DNA of 64,000 bases from the NCBI GenBank assembly GCA_022843385.1, contig JALHNT010000002.1:163158-227157 (forward strand), given 5' to 3'. The position numbers were made by a program, and so were the translations under genes. Each line of letters begins with the position of its first letter. The first letter of the stretch is position 1. Positions 54,168 through 63,564 of the stretch are shown here, piece by piece. Origin of the DNA: Anaerolineae bacterium. GTDB taxonomy: Bacteria > Chloroflexota > Anaerolineae > Aggregatilineales > Phototrophicaceae. The notes beneath the pieces were generated by a model. It was given only the letters and a program-made list of their open reading frames with translations, ran no database searches and had not been told where the DNA came from.

Positions 54168-55232
54168 TCAAGGACTGCCCGGCGCTACCGGCAGCAGCGC
54201 CAGCACAAAGGGTAAGAAGTTATAGACAAAGTGAGCGATGATAGCGCTGGTGGTGCTGACTCGCTGACGAAGGAGACCCAACCCGATGCCAATCAGAAAA
54301 ATAATCAAGGCCGCCGGAGTCAGGAAATACTGATTGTGAAACAGGGCAAAGGTCAGGCTGGTCATGACCAGACCAAAGACCGGTTGCACCGCGCCACGAA
54401 AGAGGATTTCTTCACCAAACGCCGCACTCAGAGCCACAATAAGTCCCAGTGGCAGCGAGTTCAGCATCTGATTGACAGCCTGATTAGCAACATTTTGCTG
54501 GGCATATTGTTCGGGTGAAACCGATTGCTGCCAGAGAAAGATGCCGGCAATCGAGAAGATGAACAAGCCCAGGCCAACCCCAACGCCAATGGTCACATCC
54601 TGGCGCGTCGGCAGGCGCAGCCCCAGACGGGCGATGCTGTCGCGATCACCACGTCGAATGAACAGGCCAACACCGAGCAGGGCAAGCAATACCAGAATAA
54701 CCGCTTGCAGGGTGATTTCCCCGATGGATATGCCATTCTGAGCGATGCTCTGGGCGATGCCCTCCAGGCCACCAGCCAGCGTCAACTGACTGAAGGAAAT
54801 GCCGATGTACCAGATTGTTAAGACCAACGCGCATAGGTGGACATAAGATTCGGGATCATAGCGGCTGTCCTTTCCGGTCAAGGATGTGATGGCTTGCCGC
54901 AGACGAGCTGAGAAAATCAGGCGCAGGGCAATGAAGCTGACGACTCCGATTACAACAAGATTGATAATGGCTGCGCCCGGCTCGATCTCCGGCAACGCTT
55001 CGGTAGGCGCACTGCTGGTTACATCCAGCAAAGTCGCCTGCAAGAGGAAGAAAGCCAGCATGAACAACATCAGCAGCAGACCAACCAGCAACCAGCGCAA
55101 GAAAGTCACGCGCTGCAAGCCCGTGCTATAGGACAGACTTGTCCCTTGAGCGCGATCCAATTCCAGGAGATTCGCCAGGTAAATCATCCCGCCAATATAG
55201 ATGATGACAACAATGGTGAGGAAGCTATCCAT
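54168..55232 (-). CDS. CPBP-family intramembrane metalloprotease
   Basis: A 354-residue polytopic protein of the CPBP (CAAX protease/Abi) family. The diagnostic FGEEILFRG (EExxxR), FALFHNQ and HFVYNFLP histidine/asparagine motifs sit in the C-terminal 110 residues. About eight to nine membrane segments are visible. The ATG at 55232 has a weak GAAG site. It lies 13 bases before the peptidase-like gene on the same strand, so the two are probably co-transcribed, and the protease might process that exported protein or others. Family members act in prenyl-protein processing, bacteriocin immunity or regulated proteolysis; the role here is unknown. Confidence 0.85.
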   Translation of the reverse strand: MDSFLTIVVIIYIGGMIYLANLLELDRAQGTSLSYSTGLQRVTFLRWLLVGLLLMLFMLAFFLLQATLLDVTSSAPTEALPEIEPGAAIINLVVIGVVSFIALRLIFSARLRQAITSLTGKDSRYDPESYVHLCALVLTIWYIGISFSQLTLAGGLEGIAQSIAQNGISIGEITLQAVILVLLALLGVGLFIRRGDRDSIARLGLRLPTRQDVTIGVGVGLGLFIFSIAGIFLWQQSVSPEQYAQQNVANQAVNQMLNSLPLGLIVALSAAFGEEILFRGAVQPVFGLVMTSLTFALFHNQYFLTPAALIIFLIGIGLGLLRQRVSTTSAIIAHFVYNFLPFVLALLPVAPGSP

Positions 55233-55318
55233 GAATTTCACTTCGCCGCAATGCAGTGCATTATAGCACACTCTGGCATTGACCGAGTCTGGAGCGCATG
55301 TTAGAATGCCCATCACCA

Positions 55319-55406
55319 GGAGGGATGGCCGAGTGGTTTAAGGCGCTGGTCTTGAAAACCTGTGTGGCTCTTGTGGTCACCGTGGGTTCGAATCCCACTC
55401 CCTCCG
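55319..55406 (+). tRNA. tRNA-Ser (anticodon TGA)
   Basis: The acceptor GGAGGGA (55319-55325) pairs with TCCCTCC (55399-55405), with discriminator G. The anticodon loop is CTTGAAA, so the anticodon is TGA. The T arm is GTGGG-TTCGAAT-CCCAC. The long variable region is that of a class II tRNA-Ser. The anticodon stem has one T-T mismatch (position 28-42). CCA is not encoded. Confidence 0.95.
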
Positions 55407-55436
55407 CCTGGGAAGTTGAATAGTGTTTCCTCCATT

Positions 55437-55527
55437 GGGGGGGTGCCAGAGTGGTCGAATGGGGCCGCCTGCTAAGCGGTTAATGCGTTTTAAAGCGCAT
55501 TCGCAGGTTCGAATCCTGTCCCTCCCG
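55437..55527 (+). tRNA. tRNA-Ser (anticodon GCT)
   Basis: The acceptor GGGGGGG (55437-55443) pairs with CCCTCCC (55520-55526) with one G-T, discriminator G. The loop CTGCTAA gives anticodon GCT. The variable arm ATGCG-loop-CGCAT forms a clean stem. The T arm GCAGG-TTCGAAT-CCTGT has one G-T pair. It lies 30 bases after the first tRNA-Ser, same strand, with a terminator after it. CCA is not encoded. Confidence 0.95.
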
Positions 55528-55562
55528 CAGCATAGGACGGCGTTACAGCGTGCCGTTCTCTC

Positions 55563-55598
55563 AAAACCAGCAGCAAGACCACTGCTGGTTTTTTGTTT
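55563..55598 (+). terminator. Intrinsic terminator of the tRNA-Ser pair
   Basis: AAAACCAGCAG (55563-55573) and CTGCTGGTTTT (55582-55592) form a perfect 11-bp stem with an 8-nt loop, followed by more T (to 55594) then GTTTG. Confidence 0.93.
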
Positions 55599-55675
55599 GT
55601 CACTGATTTTCATCGCAATTTCGTATGTAGACCACACATCTCCCTAATCACCCGAAATCAATCATCTATTGGACA

Positions 55676-57688
55676 TCATATTTTCATGCGAAAATCGAAA
55701 GCTTTTGGCAGCGGGTTTTCGAGTGCTGCTCGCTGGGAAACATCCACCTCGTCGGCAAGATGTTCTGTCAGCCTGATCAGTGCTTCGTGATAAGAGAACC
55801 ACATGTCCGAGAGTCTGGTTTCGCCTTCCCGCAAATCCGGAATGACGACACCATCGGCAAAAAATCGTTCGACCAGGTAAAGATCCCCAACCTGCAACCC
55901 GGCTGCCGCCTCCAACAACCGAATGCGCCCATTCTGGCGAAGCTGACGCGAGAGTGTGTTGAGAAGGTTGAGCCACTCCTGGGCCAACTGAAAATCAACC
56001 AGGAAATTCCCAATTTCGATAATCAGAGGTTGTAACTCAGGGGCTTGCCTATGAGCTTCCAGGTAGTATAAGCGTGCGTTTTCCATGTCGCCCTCATGCC
56101 GAGCGATGAGAGCGAGGTTTCGTAAGGAGAGGTGACTGGGCTGTAAGACTAACGAACGTTGAAAGGCGTGTTTGGCTTCAGCGTTGCGATCTTCATGGAA
56201 CAACATGATTCCATAGTGCAACCAGGCCAGTGCGTTGTCCTTGTTCATGCCTGATAAGGATGTGCGCAAAAGGCCCATCCACTCATCCTGGATCATGAAG
56301 GTTGTTGCACGATTAGCATCATCCAGCAGAAAATGACCGTGTTCAAGCAATTGCAGCCAGAGAGTCTGCACAACATGTAACGAAGATTCAGGAAATGGAA
56401 GCGCGTTGGAACAGAACGGAGCCTCGCCTGCTAACACACGCCTCCTGTGTTCCAGATATCCCCAACCGGAGCCGAGATGCAATTGCTCAACTGGAAGCAT
56501 GTCCTGCGTTTGCTTGCATTGCTGCTCAAGTACAGCCAACTGTTGGGCTGGCAGCAACTGATCTAGCCGGTCGGCTACATGCTGGCAAGCGGACGTCCAA
56601 TCAGCGCCATGGACAACCTTGGCTTCGGCATTGAGGAGTCCATAGGCTTCAAGCCATGACCATTCTGTGTTCGCAGGCATCCTGAGATGTTCGAGTTGGG
56701 TACGAGCCAATCCCGCCTGTATCTCCAGGTAAGGCTGGCCGCCTTCACCCGTTAGGAAGTGCTGCCACTGCTGACCGCCGTGAGCTGTCCCCCACAAGAA
56801 CAATTTACGCCCCTGAAGGCGGCGGGTTGAAGTTTGGACAAGCCCCTGCCCTTTTTCGTCCATCGCACAGATCCAGTGGCGCTGACTGTCCGGTATATGG
56901 AAAAAGAAATCCATCGCCTGTTTGCGGTGATAGGGATAGCTGATATCCTCTCCTCCCAATATCGGGACAGGTACACTGCGCAAAGTGGTGTCATAGCCAA
57001 AGCGATAAGCCTTTTCTGCTGGAACAATCACCCTCGTGTTGGGCGTTTCTGGCACAGCGGTGTTTGACCACCAGTACATCGGAATAGTTTCATGATGCGG
57101 ATTGATAATCCTGACATATATGTAAAGCATTTCCGAATGATCCGGCAAAAACGCATCAATCTGAAATGGTACCTGGCGCATTCGCTCCCACTCATACATC
57201 CGCAATACCGGGTAGCCGACTCCACTGACCACACGGGCTGCAAACAAAGGCGAACAGGTCAAAGGGGAATGTCCAATCGTGCCGATGTTCCATTCTACGC
57301 CTCCACTGAACCAGGCATTGCGCAGTGCCAGGTTCGCCGGCTGAAATACGGGATTGACCGCCAAGAGTTCTCGTTGAGCGACTTTGTTGTACAGAGACCA
57401 CAATCGTCCGCCCAATTCGAGAAGGAAAGTCGCTCTCAGCGTCTCATTCTCCAGCACGGCGACCTTGAAGGGCCGCGGCGTTCGCTCGCGAGTGTAATTG
57501 TCCTGTAGCGTGTAGGGCAATATGCTCTGGACTCGCCCGTAGTTCAGGTTCATCAGAATCTCGTCCGGCACGCCATCAGTTCCGCTGAACGTATGTTGAT
57601 CTTTAGTGGTGCCAAACGGCGGCAGCGGGTTTTCGTCCCCCAGAGGTGCTGCAGGCAGAATCATCGTCTCAAGGCGAAGCTCGCTCAT
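55676..57688 (-). CDS. DUF5107 protein with C-terminal TPR region
   Basis: A 670-residue protein. Residues about 15-330 form a DUF5107 beta-sandwich related to galactose mutarotase and carbohydrate-binding folds (ELGGRLWSLYNK, NAWFSGGVEWNIG, MYWWSNTAVPET). From about 380 it is helical with TPR-like repeats (ALAWLHYGIMLFHEDRN). It probably binds or acts on a carbohydrate in the cytoplasm; no activity is established. The ATG at 57688 is preferred over a GTG at 57697, since GGAC lies ten bases before it. The sugar-related GH130-GT4 pair is 2-6 kb downstream, which fits a glycan context. Confidence 0.83.
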   Translation of the reverse strand: MSELRLETMILPAAPLGDENPLPPFGTTKDQHTFSGTDGVPDEILMNLNYGRVQSILPYTLQDNYTRERTPRPFKVAVLENETLRATFLLELGGRLWSLYNKVAQRELLAVNPVFQPANLALRNAWFSGGVEWNIGTIGHSPLTCSPLFAARVVSGVGYPVLRMYEWERMRQVPFQIDAFLPDHSEMLYIYVRIINPHHETIPMYWWSNTAVPETPNTRVIVPAEKAYRFGYDTTLRSVPVPILGGEDISYPYHRKQAMDFFFHIPDSQRHWICAMDEKGQGLVQTSTRRLQGRKLFLWGTAHGGQQWQHFLTGEGGQPYLEIQAGLARTQLEHLRMPANTEWSWLEAYGLLNAEAKVVHGADWTSACQHVADRLDQLLPAQQLAVLEQQCKQTQDMLPVEQLHLGSGWGYLEHRRRVLAGEAPFCSNALPFPESSLHVVQTLWLQLLEHGHFLLDDANRATTFMIQDEWMGLLRTSLSGMNKDNALAWLHYGIMLFHEDRNAEAKHAFQRSLVLQPSHLSLRNLALIARHEGDMENARLYYLEAHRQAPELQPLIIEIGNFLVDFQLAQEWLNLLNTLSRQLRQNGRIRLLEAAAGLQVGDLYLVERFFADGVVIPDLREGETRLSDMWFSYHEALIRLTEHLADEVDVSQRAALENPLPKAFDFRMKI

Positions 57689-57919
57689 AATCTTCACGTC
57701 CAGAATGGTTAGGCAATCTGATCCACAAAACTATTGATACTCATTTCAGGGAACGATAGTCCCCTTTAAGCTGTGTTTAGTGCCAATTGTGGTTCACGAT
57801 GACTTTACTCAATTTGAGCCATGATGTCGATCATCGCGGTCTTACGCAAAAGAGGTAGGGAGATAGGTTCAAATCTGCCCAGAACGGTGACTTGGAATAA
57901 GCTGCTAACACCATTCGGT

Positions 57920-57947
57920 TTGCATTCCGCCTGATCTGGGTGATAAT
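57920..57947 (+). promoter_or_regulatory. Candidate promoter of the aminotransferase gene
   Basis: TTGCAT (57920-57925) and GATAAT (57942-57947) are 16 bp apart and match the -35 and -10 consensus at four and five bases. They lie 43 bases before the start codon. The rest of 57698-57989 shows nothing else I can support. Confidence 0.45.
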
Positions 57948-57989
57948 TACGCGCACTCAGCGACAACTCACCCAGAGAAAACAACGATT

Positions 57990-59156
57990 ATGCCGACCTT
58001 TGCCAATCGGGTCCTGCCTTTTGGCACGACCATTTTCAGTGAAATCAACACGCTGGCCGCCCAACATGGTGCCATCAATCTGGGTCAGGGGCGACCGGAT
58101 TTCGATGCCCCGGTGAACATCATCGAAGAAGCGGTCAAAGCGCTGCAAAGCGGACAGCACAATCAGTACCCACCTGGAATCGGCGCACCCGAATTTCGGC
58201 GGGGGATCGCCAATCACGCCTCGAAGGTCTATGGACTGGATGTAGACCCGGATCGCGGTGTGGTGGCGACGGCTGGCGCGACAGAAGCGATCTTCGCCTC
58301 GATCCTGGGGCTGGTTGATCCTGGTGACGAGGTCATCGTCATCGAGCCATACTTCGACAGCTATGTCCCCAATCTGTTGATGGCCGGGGCAACGCCGGTG
58401 TTTGTGCCGCTGCATCCGCCGGAATGGACGCTGGACCCGGATGAATTGAAGGCGGCCTTCAGCCCGCGTACCCGCGCTGTCCTGTGGAACAGCCCACAAA
58501 ATCCCACCGGTCGAGTGTTCAGCGTGGAAGAGATGACGGTCCTGGCGAATCTGTGCATTGAGCATGATGTGCTGGTGATTTCGGATGAGGTGTATGAACA
58601 TCTGGTATTTGAACCGGCGCGTCACATCCCGATTGCCAGTCTGCCGGGGATGTTCGAGCGCACCGTCACAGCCAGCAGTTTGGGAAAAAGCTACAGCGTC
58701 ACTGGCTGGAAAGTCGGTTGGGTATATGGCCCGCCGGAACTGGTAGCCGGTGTGATGCGGGCGCACCAATTCGTCACTTTTGCCGTGCATCATCCGTCTC
58801 AGTTGGCCGGAGCCTATGCACTGGCGCAACCCGGCACGTATTACGAAGAGTTACAGGCGATGTACACCGTCAAGCGTGACCTGATGATGGAGGCGCTGAC
58901 CGGCGCTGGCATCAAAGCCAAAACGCCCGAAGGCACCTACTTCGTGATGGGTGATTTCTCTGATATATTCGATGGCGATGATCTGGCCTTCACCCAGCAC
59001 CTCATCACCGAAATCGGCGTAGCCTGCATCCCGCCCTCCCCCTTCTACTCCGATGAGCATCGCCATCTGGTAGGCAAGATGGCGCGATTTGCCTTCTGCA
59101 AGAACGACGATACCCTGCGCCAGGCCGGCGAACGGATGAAGAAACTCCTGAAGTGA
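57990..59156 (+). CDS. Class I/II pyridoxal phosphate aminotransferase
   Basis: A 388-residue fold-type I aminotransferase. The N-terminal LGQGRPDFDAP, GQHNQYPPGIGAPEFR, NSPQNPTGRVF and SDEVYEHLVFE motifs are standard, and the PLP lysine lies in SSLGKSYSVTGWKVGW near residue 234. It resembles the YbdL/kynurenine aminotransferase group, which uses methionine, glutamine or aromatic amino acids; exact substrate is unknown. A weak ribosome site precedes the ATG. A perfect 12-bp hairpin follows its stop and separates it from the convergent BLUF gene. Confidence 0.92.
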   Translation: MPTFANRVLPFGTTIFSEINTLAAQHGAINLGQGRPDFDAPVNIIEEAVKALQSGQHNQYPPGIGAPEFRRGIANHASKVYGLDVDPDRGVVATAGATEAIFASILGLVDPGDEVIVIEPYFDSYVPNLLMAGATPVFVPLHPPEWTLDPDELKAAFSPRTRAVLWNSPQNPTGRVFSVEEMTVLANLCIEHDVLVISDEVYEHLVFEPARHIPIASLPGMFERTVTASSLGKSYSVTGWKVGWVYGPPELVAGVMRAHQFVTFAVHHPSQLAGAYALAQPGTYYEELQAMYTVKRDLMMEALTGAGIKAKTPEGTYFVMGDFSDIFDGDDLAFTQHLITEIGVACIPPSPFYSDEHRHLVGKMARFAFCKNDDTLRQAGERMKKLLK

Positions 59157-59166
59157 GATGAGGGAA

Positions 59167-59196
59167 ATCGGGATACCTCCTGTCAGGTATCCCGAT
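59167..59196. terminator. Hairpin between two convergent genes
   Basis: ATCGGGATACCT (59167-59178) and AGGTATCCCGAT (59185-59196) form a perfect 12-bp stem with a 6-nt loop. It lies 10 bases after the aminotransferase stop and 10 bases after the BLUF gene on the other strand. T tracts are short, TTT on the minus side. Confidence 0.7.
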
Positions 59197-59205
59197 CAAC
59201 ACGGC

Positions 59206-59631
59206 CTAGAAATAGATTTGTTGCTGGAAAGCCTTGAGCAAATCCTTGGCATGGCTGGGATGCTCAACAAAAAACATGGGGTTCGGATTATCGAGGAAAG
59301 TGGTGTAACCCGGCACCTGATCGAGCGACGCGGTACTCATCTTATTAAACCCCATCGACCAATCCGGGAATGAACGGGTCGTCACCGGGTCTTTGCAGAC
59401 TTTCAGGACATTCTTGTGGCGCGGGTCTTTAGCGATGTCGGCATAAAGCCTCTCGACGACATCATCTTCGCCTTCGAGCGCCTGAATGAAGAAGCCGTCA
59501 CGATAGAGCAGCATCCCAGTCACATTCAATTTCTGATTGTTGTCGCGAGCTTCCTGCAACAATCCCTTTAACTCATCATCGGTAAACATGTGATCAGCCA
59601 GACTGACGTACACCAGCGAAACCATTCCCAT
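59206..59631 (-). CDS. Single-domain BLUF blue-light sensor
   Basis: A 141-residue BLUF-type FAD photoreceptor. With the ATG at 59631 (AAGGAG nine bases before it), the flavin-contacting residues fall at Y8 (LVYVSLA), N31/N32, Q50 (GFFIQALEG) and W91/M93 (PDWSMGF), the same numbers as in the cyanobacterial PixD protein. A longer upstream frame is unsupported. There is no effector domain, so the signal must pass through a partner such as a PixE-like or transcription protein that is not adjacent. It is downstream of GH130 and convergent to the aminotransferase. Confidence 0.92.
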   Translation of the reverse strand: MGMVSLVYVSLADHMFTDDELKGLLQEARDNNQKLNVTGMLLYRDGFFIQALEGEDDVVERLYADIAKDPRHKNVLKVCKDPVTTRSFPDWSMGFNKMSTASLDQVPGYTTFLDNPNPMFFVEHPSHAKDLLKAFQQQIYF

Positions 59632-59758
59632 ATGACAGTCTCCTTTTTGGATTACTTTCATGACGGTTACATCATAGCATGCATGTTCCCTCATCCAATT
59701 CATTAAGATTCTGATCGATGTAATGCAGCGTTGGTGCAGCGCAGATCAGCGGGAACAG

Positions 59759-61258
59759 TTAATAAAGTGATGACTGCTTATCTTCAGCTGGTTGCATACG
59801 GCGAAGCAGATCATCTACTCGCACCGTCGCTATGCCCGACATTGAATCAGCCATCGCATAAGGGATGATTAACTCCTGGTTGTGGATCAATGAGCCACAG
59901 GAGTAAACGACATTCGGCACATAACCTTCTCGCTCTTCTTCATGTGGCACCAGTAATGGCTCATCCAGATAAGCGATAATCCTCGTTGGATTATTAAGGT
60001 CGAGCAGGATAGCGCCAATACTATACTGACGCATGGGTCCTACACCATGAGTCAGGACAATCCAACCGGCGCTGGTTTCCAGAGGTGAACCACAGTTGCC
60101 AAGCTGCATGAACTCCCAGGGATGCGCCGGTTCCTGAAGGATTTCAGACTCTTGCCAGAAATGAATGTTATCTGAGAACATGATGCGGTTGTTTTCCCCA
60201 TCCTGGCGCGAGAGCATCACATAACGATCCTGAATTTTGCGCGGAAAAAGCGCCATCCCTTTGTTTTGTACAGCTTTCCCATTCAACGTTGATATTTTGA
60301 ACTTGAGGAAATCTTTGGTTTCAATGAGCTGAGGAAGAATACTCACCCCATTGTAAGCCGTATAAGTTGCATAGTAGGTCACCTGACCCTGATCAGTGAC
60401 AAACTGTACGAACCGAGCATCTTCAATGCCTCGACTTTCGATTCTGGAGGTTGGGAAAATCACGCGCTCGGAGATCAATTGATACTGATCGAAGTCGATC
60501 TCATAATTGGAATTTGCCAGCCAGTAAATGATGTCAAAGGTTCGTTCCTGTCGATCCACTTCAAATAGCGGTTCCGCCCGCAGCGCTTCAATATTTCGCT
60601 TTAACCCCTGATAGGAAAACGAGTCGGAAAGCTGGTTGAGTAGATGACGCATGACATCATTATCCGCTCCCATTTCGTTGAGCTTGAGGCGAAAGAGGTG
60701 AAGATCATATATCGGATCGACATGAACATCAGGCGTCACAACATGGTCACTGATCGCGTCAAAGAAGATTGCATGGCTTGAATCCACTACGCCGCTGCGA
60801 AATACAATAGACGATAAGTGACCTTCGCCAGTTGCTCGCAAGCTCATAATGAAGCGCAGGTCACCCGGTTGCACACCCTGCTGATCGGGGTGGGGAACGA
60901 TGGAAGGATTGAACAGGGCTGCCGACTCAATCGAATACTCCATGGTGAAGTATGCGCCGATAAGGGATTCTTTAGTATTGTTGAGTACCGCACCGGCAGG
61001 AATATAGGATCTGGCCGTATTGAAATGCCGGTCAAAAATGCCCTGGATATCCTTGTGCCGATTAGAAAAACCCAGCAACACCTGATCGAGCAGCGACTCG
61101 GCTTTTGCATCCGGCAAGTCGAGTACACGTTGAATAATTCTCGTAATGCGCTGTGAGTCTTCCGGCATGAGCAATCGGGCGATCACACGCGACGAATCGC
61201 CCCGCAGTTTCTCTCGACGACGTGTGACCATAGGGTGCGATTGAAAGGGAGTGACCAT
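59759..61258 (-). CDS. Glycoside hydrolase family 130-type phosphorylase
   Basis: A 499-residue five-bladed propeller of the GH130 family, whose known members are beta-mannoside phosphorylases, with some hydrolases. Marks are SRGIEDARFV, NKGMALFPRKI, GNCGSPLETSAGW and YSCGSLIHNQELIIPYA. An N-terminal helical extension of about 90 residues precedes the propeller, as in the larger GH130 forms. No signal peptide is seen, so it acts in the cytoplasm. The ribosome site is weak. The gene lies 20 bases after the glycosyltransferase and is almost surely in its operon. The beta-1,2-mannan or mannobiose substrate is a guess from family. Confidence 0.87.
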   Translation of the reverse strand: MVTPFQSHPMVTRRREKLRGDSSRVIARLLMPEDSQRITRIIQRVLDLPDAKAESLLDQVLLGFSNRHKDIQGIFDRHFNTARSYIPAGAVLNNTKESLIGAYFTMEYSIESAALFNPSIVPHPDQQGVQPGDLRFIMSLRATGEGHLSSIVFRSGVVDSSHAIFFDAISDHVVTPDVHVDPIYDLHLFRLKLNEMGADNDVMRHLLNQLSDSFSYQGLKRNIEALRAEPLFEVDRQERTFDIIYWLANSNYEIDFDQYQLISERVIFPTSRIESRGIEDARFVQFVTDQGQVTYYATYTAYNGVSILPQLIETKDFLKFKISTLNGKAVQNKGMALFPRKIQDRYVMLSRQDGENNRIMFSDNIHFWQESEILQEPAHPWEFMQLGNCGSPLETSAGWIVLTHGVGPMRQYSIGAILLDLNNPTRIIAYLDEPLLVPHEEEREGYVPNVVYSCGSLIHNQELIIPYAMADSMSGIATVRVDDLLRRMQPAEDKQSSLY

Positions 61259-61278
61259 GGTGTTCGTTTCTTTCGGTA

Positions 61279-63564
61279 TCAGGTAGCTGATTCAAGGGTA
61301 TTCTCGGCCAGGCGCAGATCGAGCCAGGCCTGCAAAAAAGCTAACGTCGACTCAGCGCCCTGATTTTCGTTGGCCCGATCAGGATGCAATCCATCGCGAC
61401 ACCCCCCGGTCGTCGGATCATAAACTGGAAGGTTCAAGTCATTCCGCCCCAGAAACCACTCAAACGCGCGCTGGGCTTCCCTGCGCCAGCATTCGTCATT
61501 GGTATTCCGATAAGCCTCGAGGCAAGCGGCAACCATCGATTGAGCCTCTACTGGTTGCTGATCAAATCTGGCGCGTTCGCCCCCCTGCCGATAGAAGCCG
61601 TTAGAACCGATGGGGACAAATTGCCCGCCTTGCCCTTTTGCCCGTTGAACCTTGGCTAACCAATTTAACGACTCGATCCCGGCAGCAGTCATAGCATCAT
61701 TGGATGACCGTTTACCGCATACAAGCATGGCAAGCGGCAGCACCGCGTTGCAATAGGACAATTCAGTCTCGTACCAGTACCAATCATCGCTACGACAGTT
61801 GGTATACAACCGGAGCAATCGTGCGGAGAGCTCATCGCAGATCTGACTGACCAGACGATCACCATTGAAGCGTCGCAGGTATTCATGAATGCCAATCAGT
61901 GCAAACGCCCATGCGCGCGGGCTGCTGGTTTCCAATATGGCCGGCAACGCCTGTTCGAAGAGCGAACTTGCCATACTCCTGAAGCTGGGGTTAACAGACC
62001 GTCCGATAACAATGCCCAATGCCCATAATGTACGACCATGACTATCATCCGAGCCGTTTTTTTCCAGCCAGTTGCGTTGGTAATCCATAAAGTTGCGAAA
62101 TCGACCTGTCTCAGTGTTGAAGGCATAAGCAACAAAGGCCAGATAACGCGTCATCAGCAAGAGCGATTGCCCATTTACTAGTTCCAATTCGGCAAGATGG
62201 GTGCTGACAATTAAGGCGCGAGCATTATCATCGGTGCAGTAACCCTCATGGAAATTAGGTATGGTGAAGGTGGCGTGCTGCAAAATGCCGGTATCATCGG
62301 TCATATGGTGTAAATGATCGAGTTTAAGGGGTGGCAATTCGCCAGGGCGCTCATTCAATGATTTTATGGCAAAGCTGGAAGTGGATGAATGCCGCCGTCC
62401 AGCTCGCGCCTGTTCAAAACACGCCATGTAGCGCTGTGCGACCTGGGACCAGATCATCTCGCGACCGAACATGTAGGCCCGCTTCCGCATGGCATCTCGC
62501 TGCGCTTCGTTATCCAGCAGATCGATCACGGCCTGGGCCAGTTTTGGTGAATCGTGAAAGGGTATCAATACCCCACGTTCATCGGCAAGAATCTCTTCTG
62601 CATACCAGTACGGGGTCGAGATGACCGCTTTGCCTGCACCTACGGTGTAAGCCAGCGTGCCAGATGTGATCTGGGCTACATTCAGATAGGGAGTCAGGTA
62701 AATGTCGGCAGCGCTGATGAACTGATTCAGTTCCTCAAGGGTCACAAAGCGGTTGTAGAAGATAACGTTCGCTTCCACACCTTTTTCACGAGCCAACCGT
62801 TGAAGTGATAACCGATAGGTTTCGCCTTCGTTACGCACAACCTGAGGATGGGTCGCGCCCAGAACCAGATACACAACATCCGGGTGTTGAGCGACGATAG
62901 CCGGCAGCGCAGCAATGACATCCTCGATGCCCTTGCCGCTCGACAGCAGGCCAAAACTGAGCAACACCATTTTGCCCTCGACCCCGAACAGGTCTTTGTG
63001 AAAGCTGGAGTCGGCAAAGGGTACATCGGGAATTCCATGTGGAATGAAATCAATCTTTGCGCGGGCAATCCCGTAGATGCGCTGAAGAAACTCAACCCCT
63101 CGCTCACTCATCACAACCAGACGATCCGACAGCGCCGCAACTTCTTGCAACACCTTGAGCTGATCGGGATTGGGATGTTCCAGAATGGTATGGAGTGTTG
63201 TTACGATGGGCATATGCAGTTCACGCAGGAGTGCCAGAATATGGCTTCCGGCGGGACCGCCATAGATTCCATATTCATGCTGCAAACAGACCAGATCAAC
63301 CTTGTTGATGTTCAGAAAATCGGCTGCGCTTCGATAGGAGGCAATATCCTTCTCAACGAGTTCAAAGCGAACGCGAGGCGGATACTCGTAGCCATCAACG
63401 ATGTCATTGACTGGTAAAGCGATGCAGGTTGTTTCGGTGTATTCAGCAGCAATGGCTTCGCATAAATCGGTGGTAAATGTCGCAATGCCACACTGACGTG
63501 GCAAATGGTTACCGATAAACCCGATCCGTTTGATCGGTGAATTCATGACGTTATCTGGAGGCAT
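61279..63564 (-). CDS. Family 4 glycosyltransferase with C-terminal toroid domain
   Basis: A 761-residue two-domain protein. Residues about 10-400 are GT-B with RIGFIGNHLPRQCG, PHGIPDVPF, FGLLSSGKGIEDV and SADIYLTPYLNVAQITSG typical of GT4. Residues about 430-755 form an alpha/alpha-toroid of glycosidase-like fold with HEGYCTDDNARALI and DPTTGGCRDGLHPD. The ATG at 63564 has GGAAGGA seven bases upstream; 36 more in-frame codons are unsupported. No membrane segment is seen. With the GH130 gene immediately after it, the pair probably builds or recycles a mannose-type glycan. Donor sugar is unknown. Confidence 0.87.
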   Translation of the reverse strand: MPPDNVMNSPIKRIGFIGNHLPRQCGIATFTTDLCEAIAAEYTETTCIALPVNDIVDGYEYPPRVRFELVEKDIASYRSAADFLNINKVDLVCLQHEYGIYGGPAGSHILALLRELHMPIVTTLHTILEHPNPDQLKVLQEVAALSDRLVVMSERGVEFLQRIYGIARAKIDFIPHGIPDVPFADSSFHKDLFGVEGKMVLLSFGLLSSGKGIEDVIAALPAIVAQHPDVVYLVLGATHPQVVRNEGETYRLSLQRLAREKGVEANVIFYNRFVTLEELNQFISAADIYLTPYLNVAQITSGTLAYTVGAGKAVISTPYWYAEEILADERGVLIPFHDSPKLAQAVIDLLDNEAQRDAMRKRAYMFGREMIWSQVAQRYMACFEQARAGRRHSSTSSFAIKSLNERPGELPPLKLDHLHHMTDDTGILQHATFTIPNFHEGYCTDDNARALIVSTHLAELELVNGQSLLLMTRYLAFVAYAFNTETGRFRNFMDYQRNWLEKNGSDDSHGRTLWALGIVIGRSVNPSFRSMASSLFEQALPAILETSSPRAWAFALIGIHEYLRRFNGDRLVSQICDELSARLLRLYTNCRSDDWYWYETELSYCNAVLPLAMLVCGKRSSNDAMTAAGIESLNWLAKVQRAKGQGGQFVPIGSNGFYRQGGERARFDQQPVEAQSMVAACLEAYRNTNDECWRREAQRAFEWFLGRNDLNLPVYDPTTGGCRDGLHPDRANENQGAESTLAFLQAWLDLRLAENTLESAT

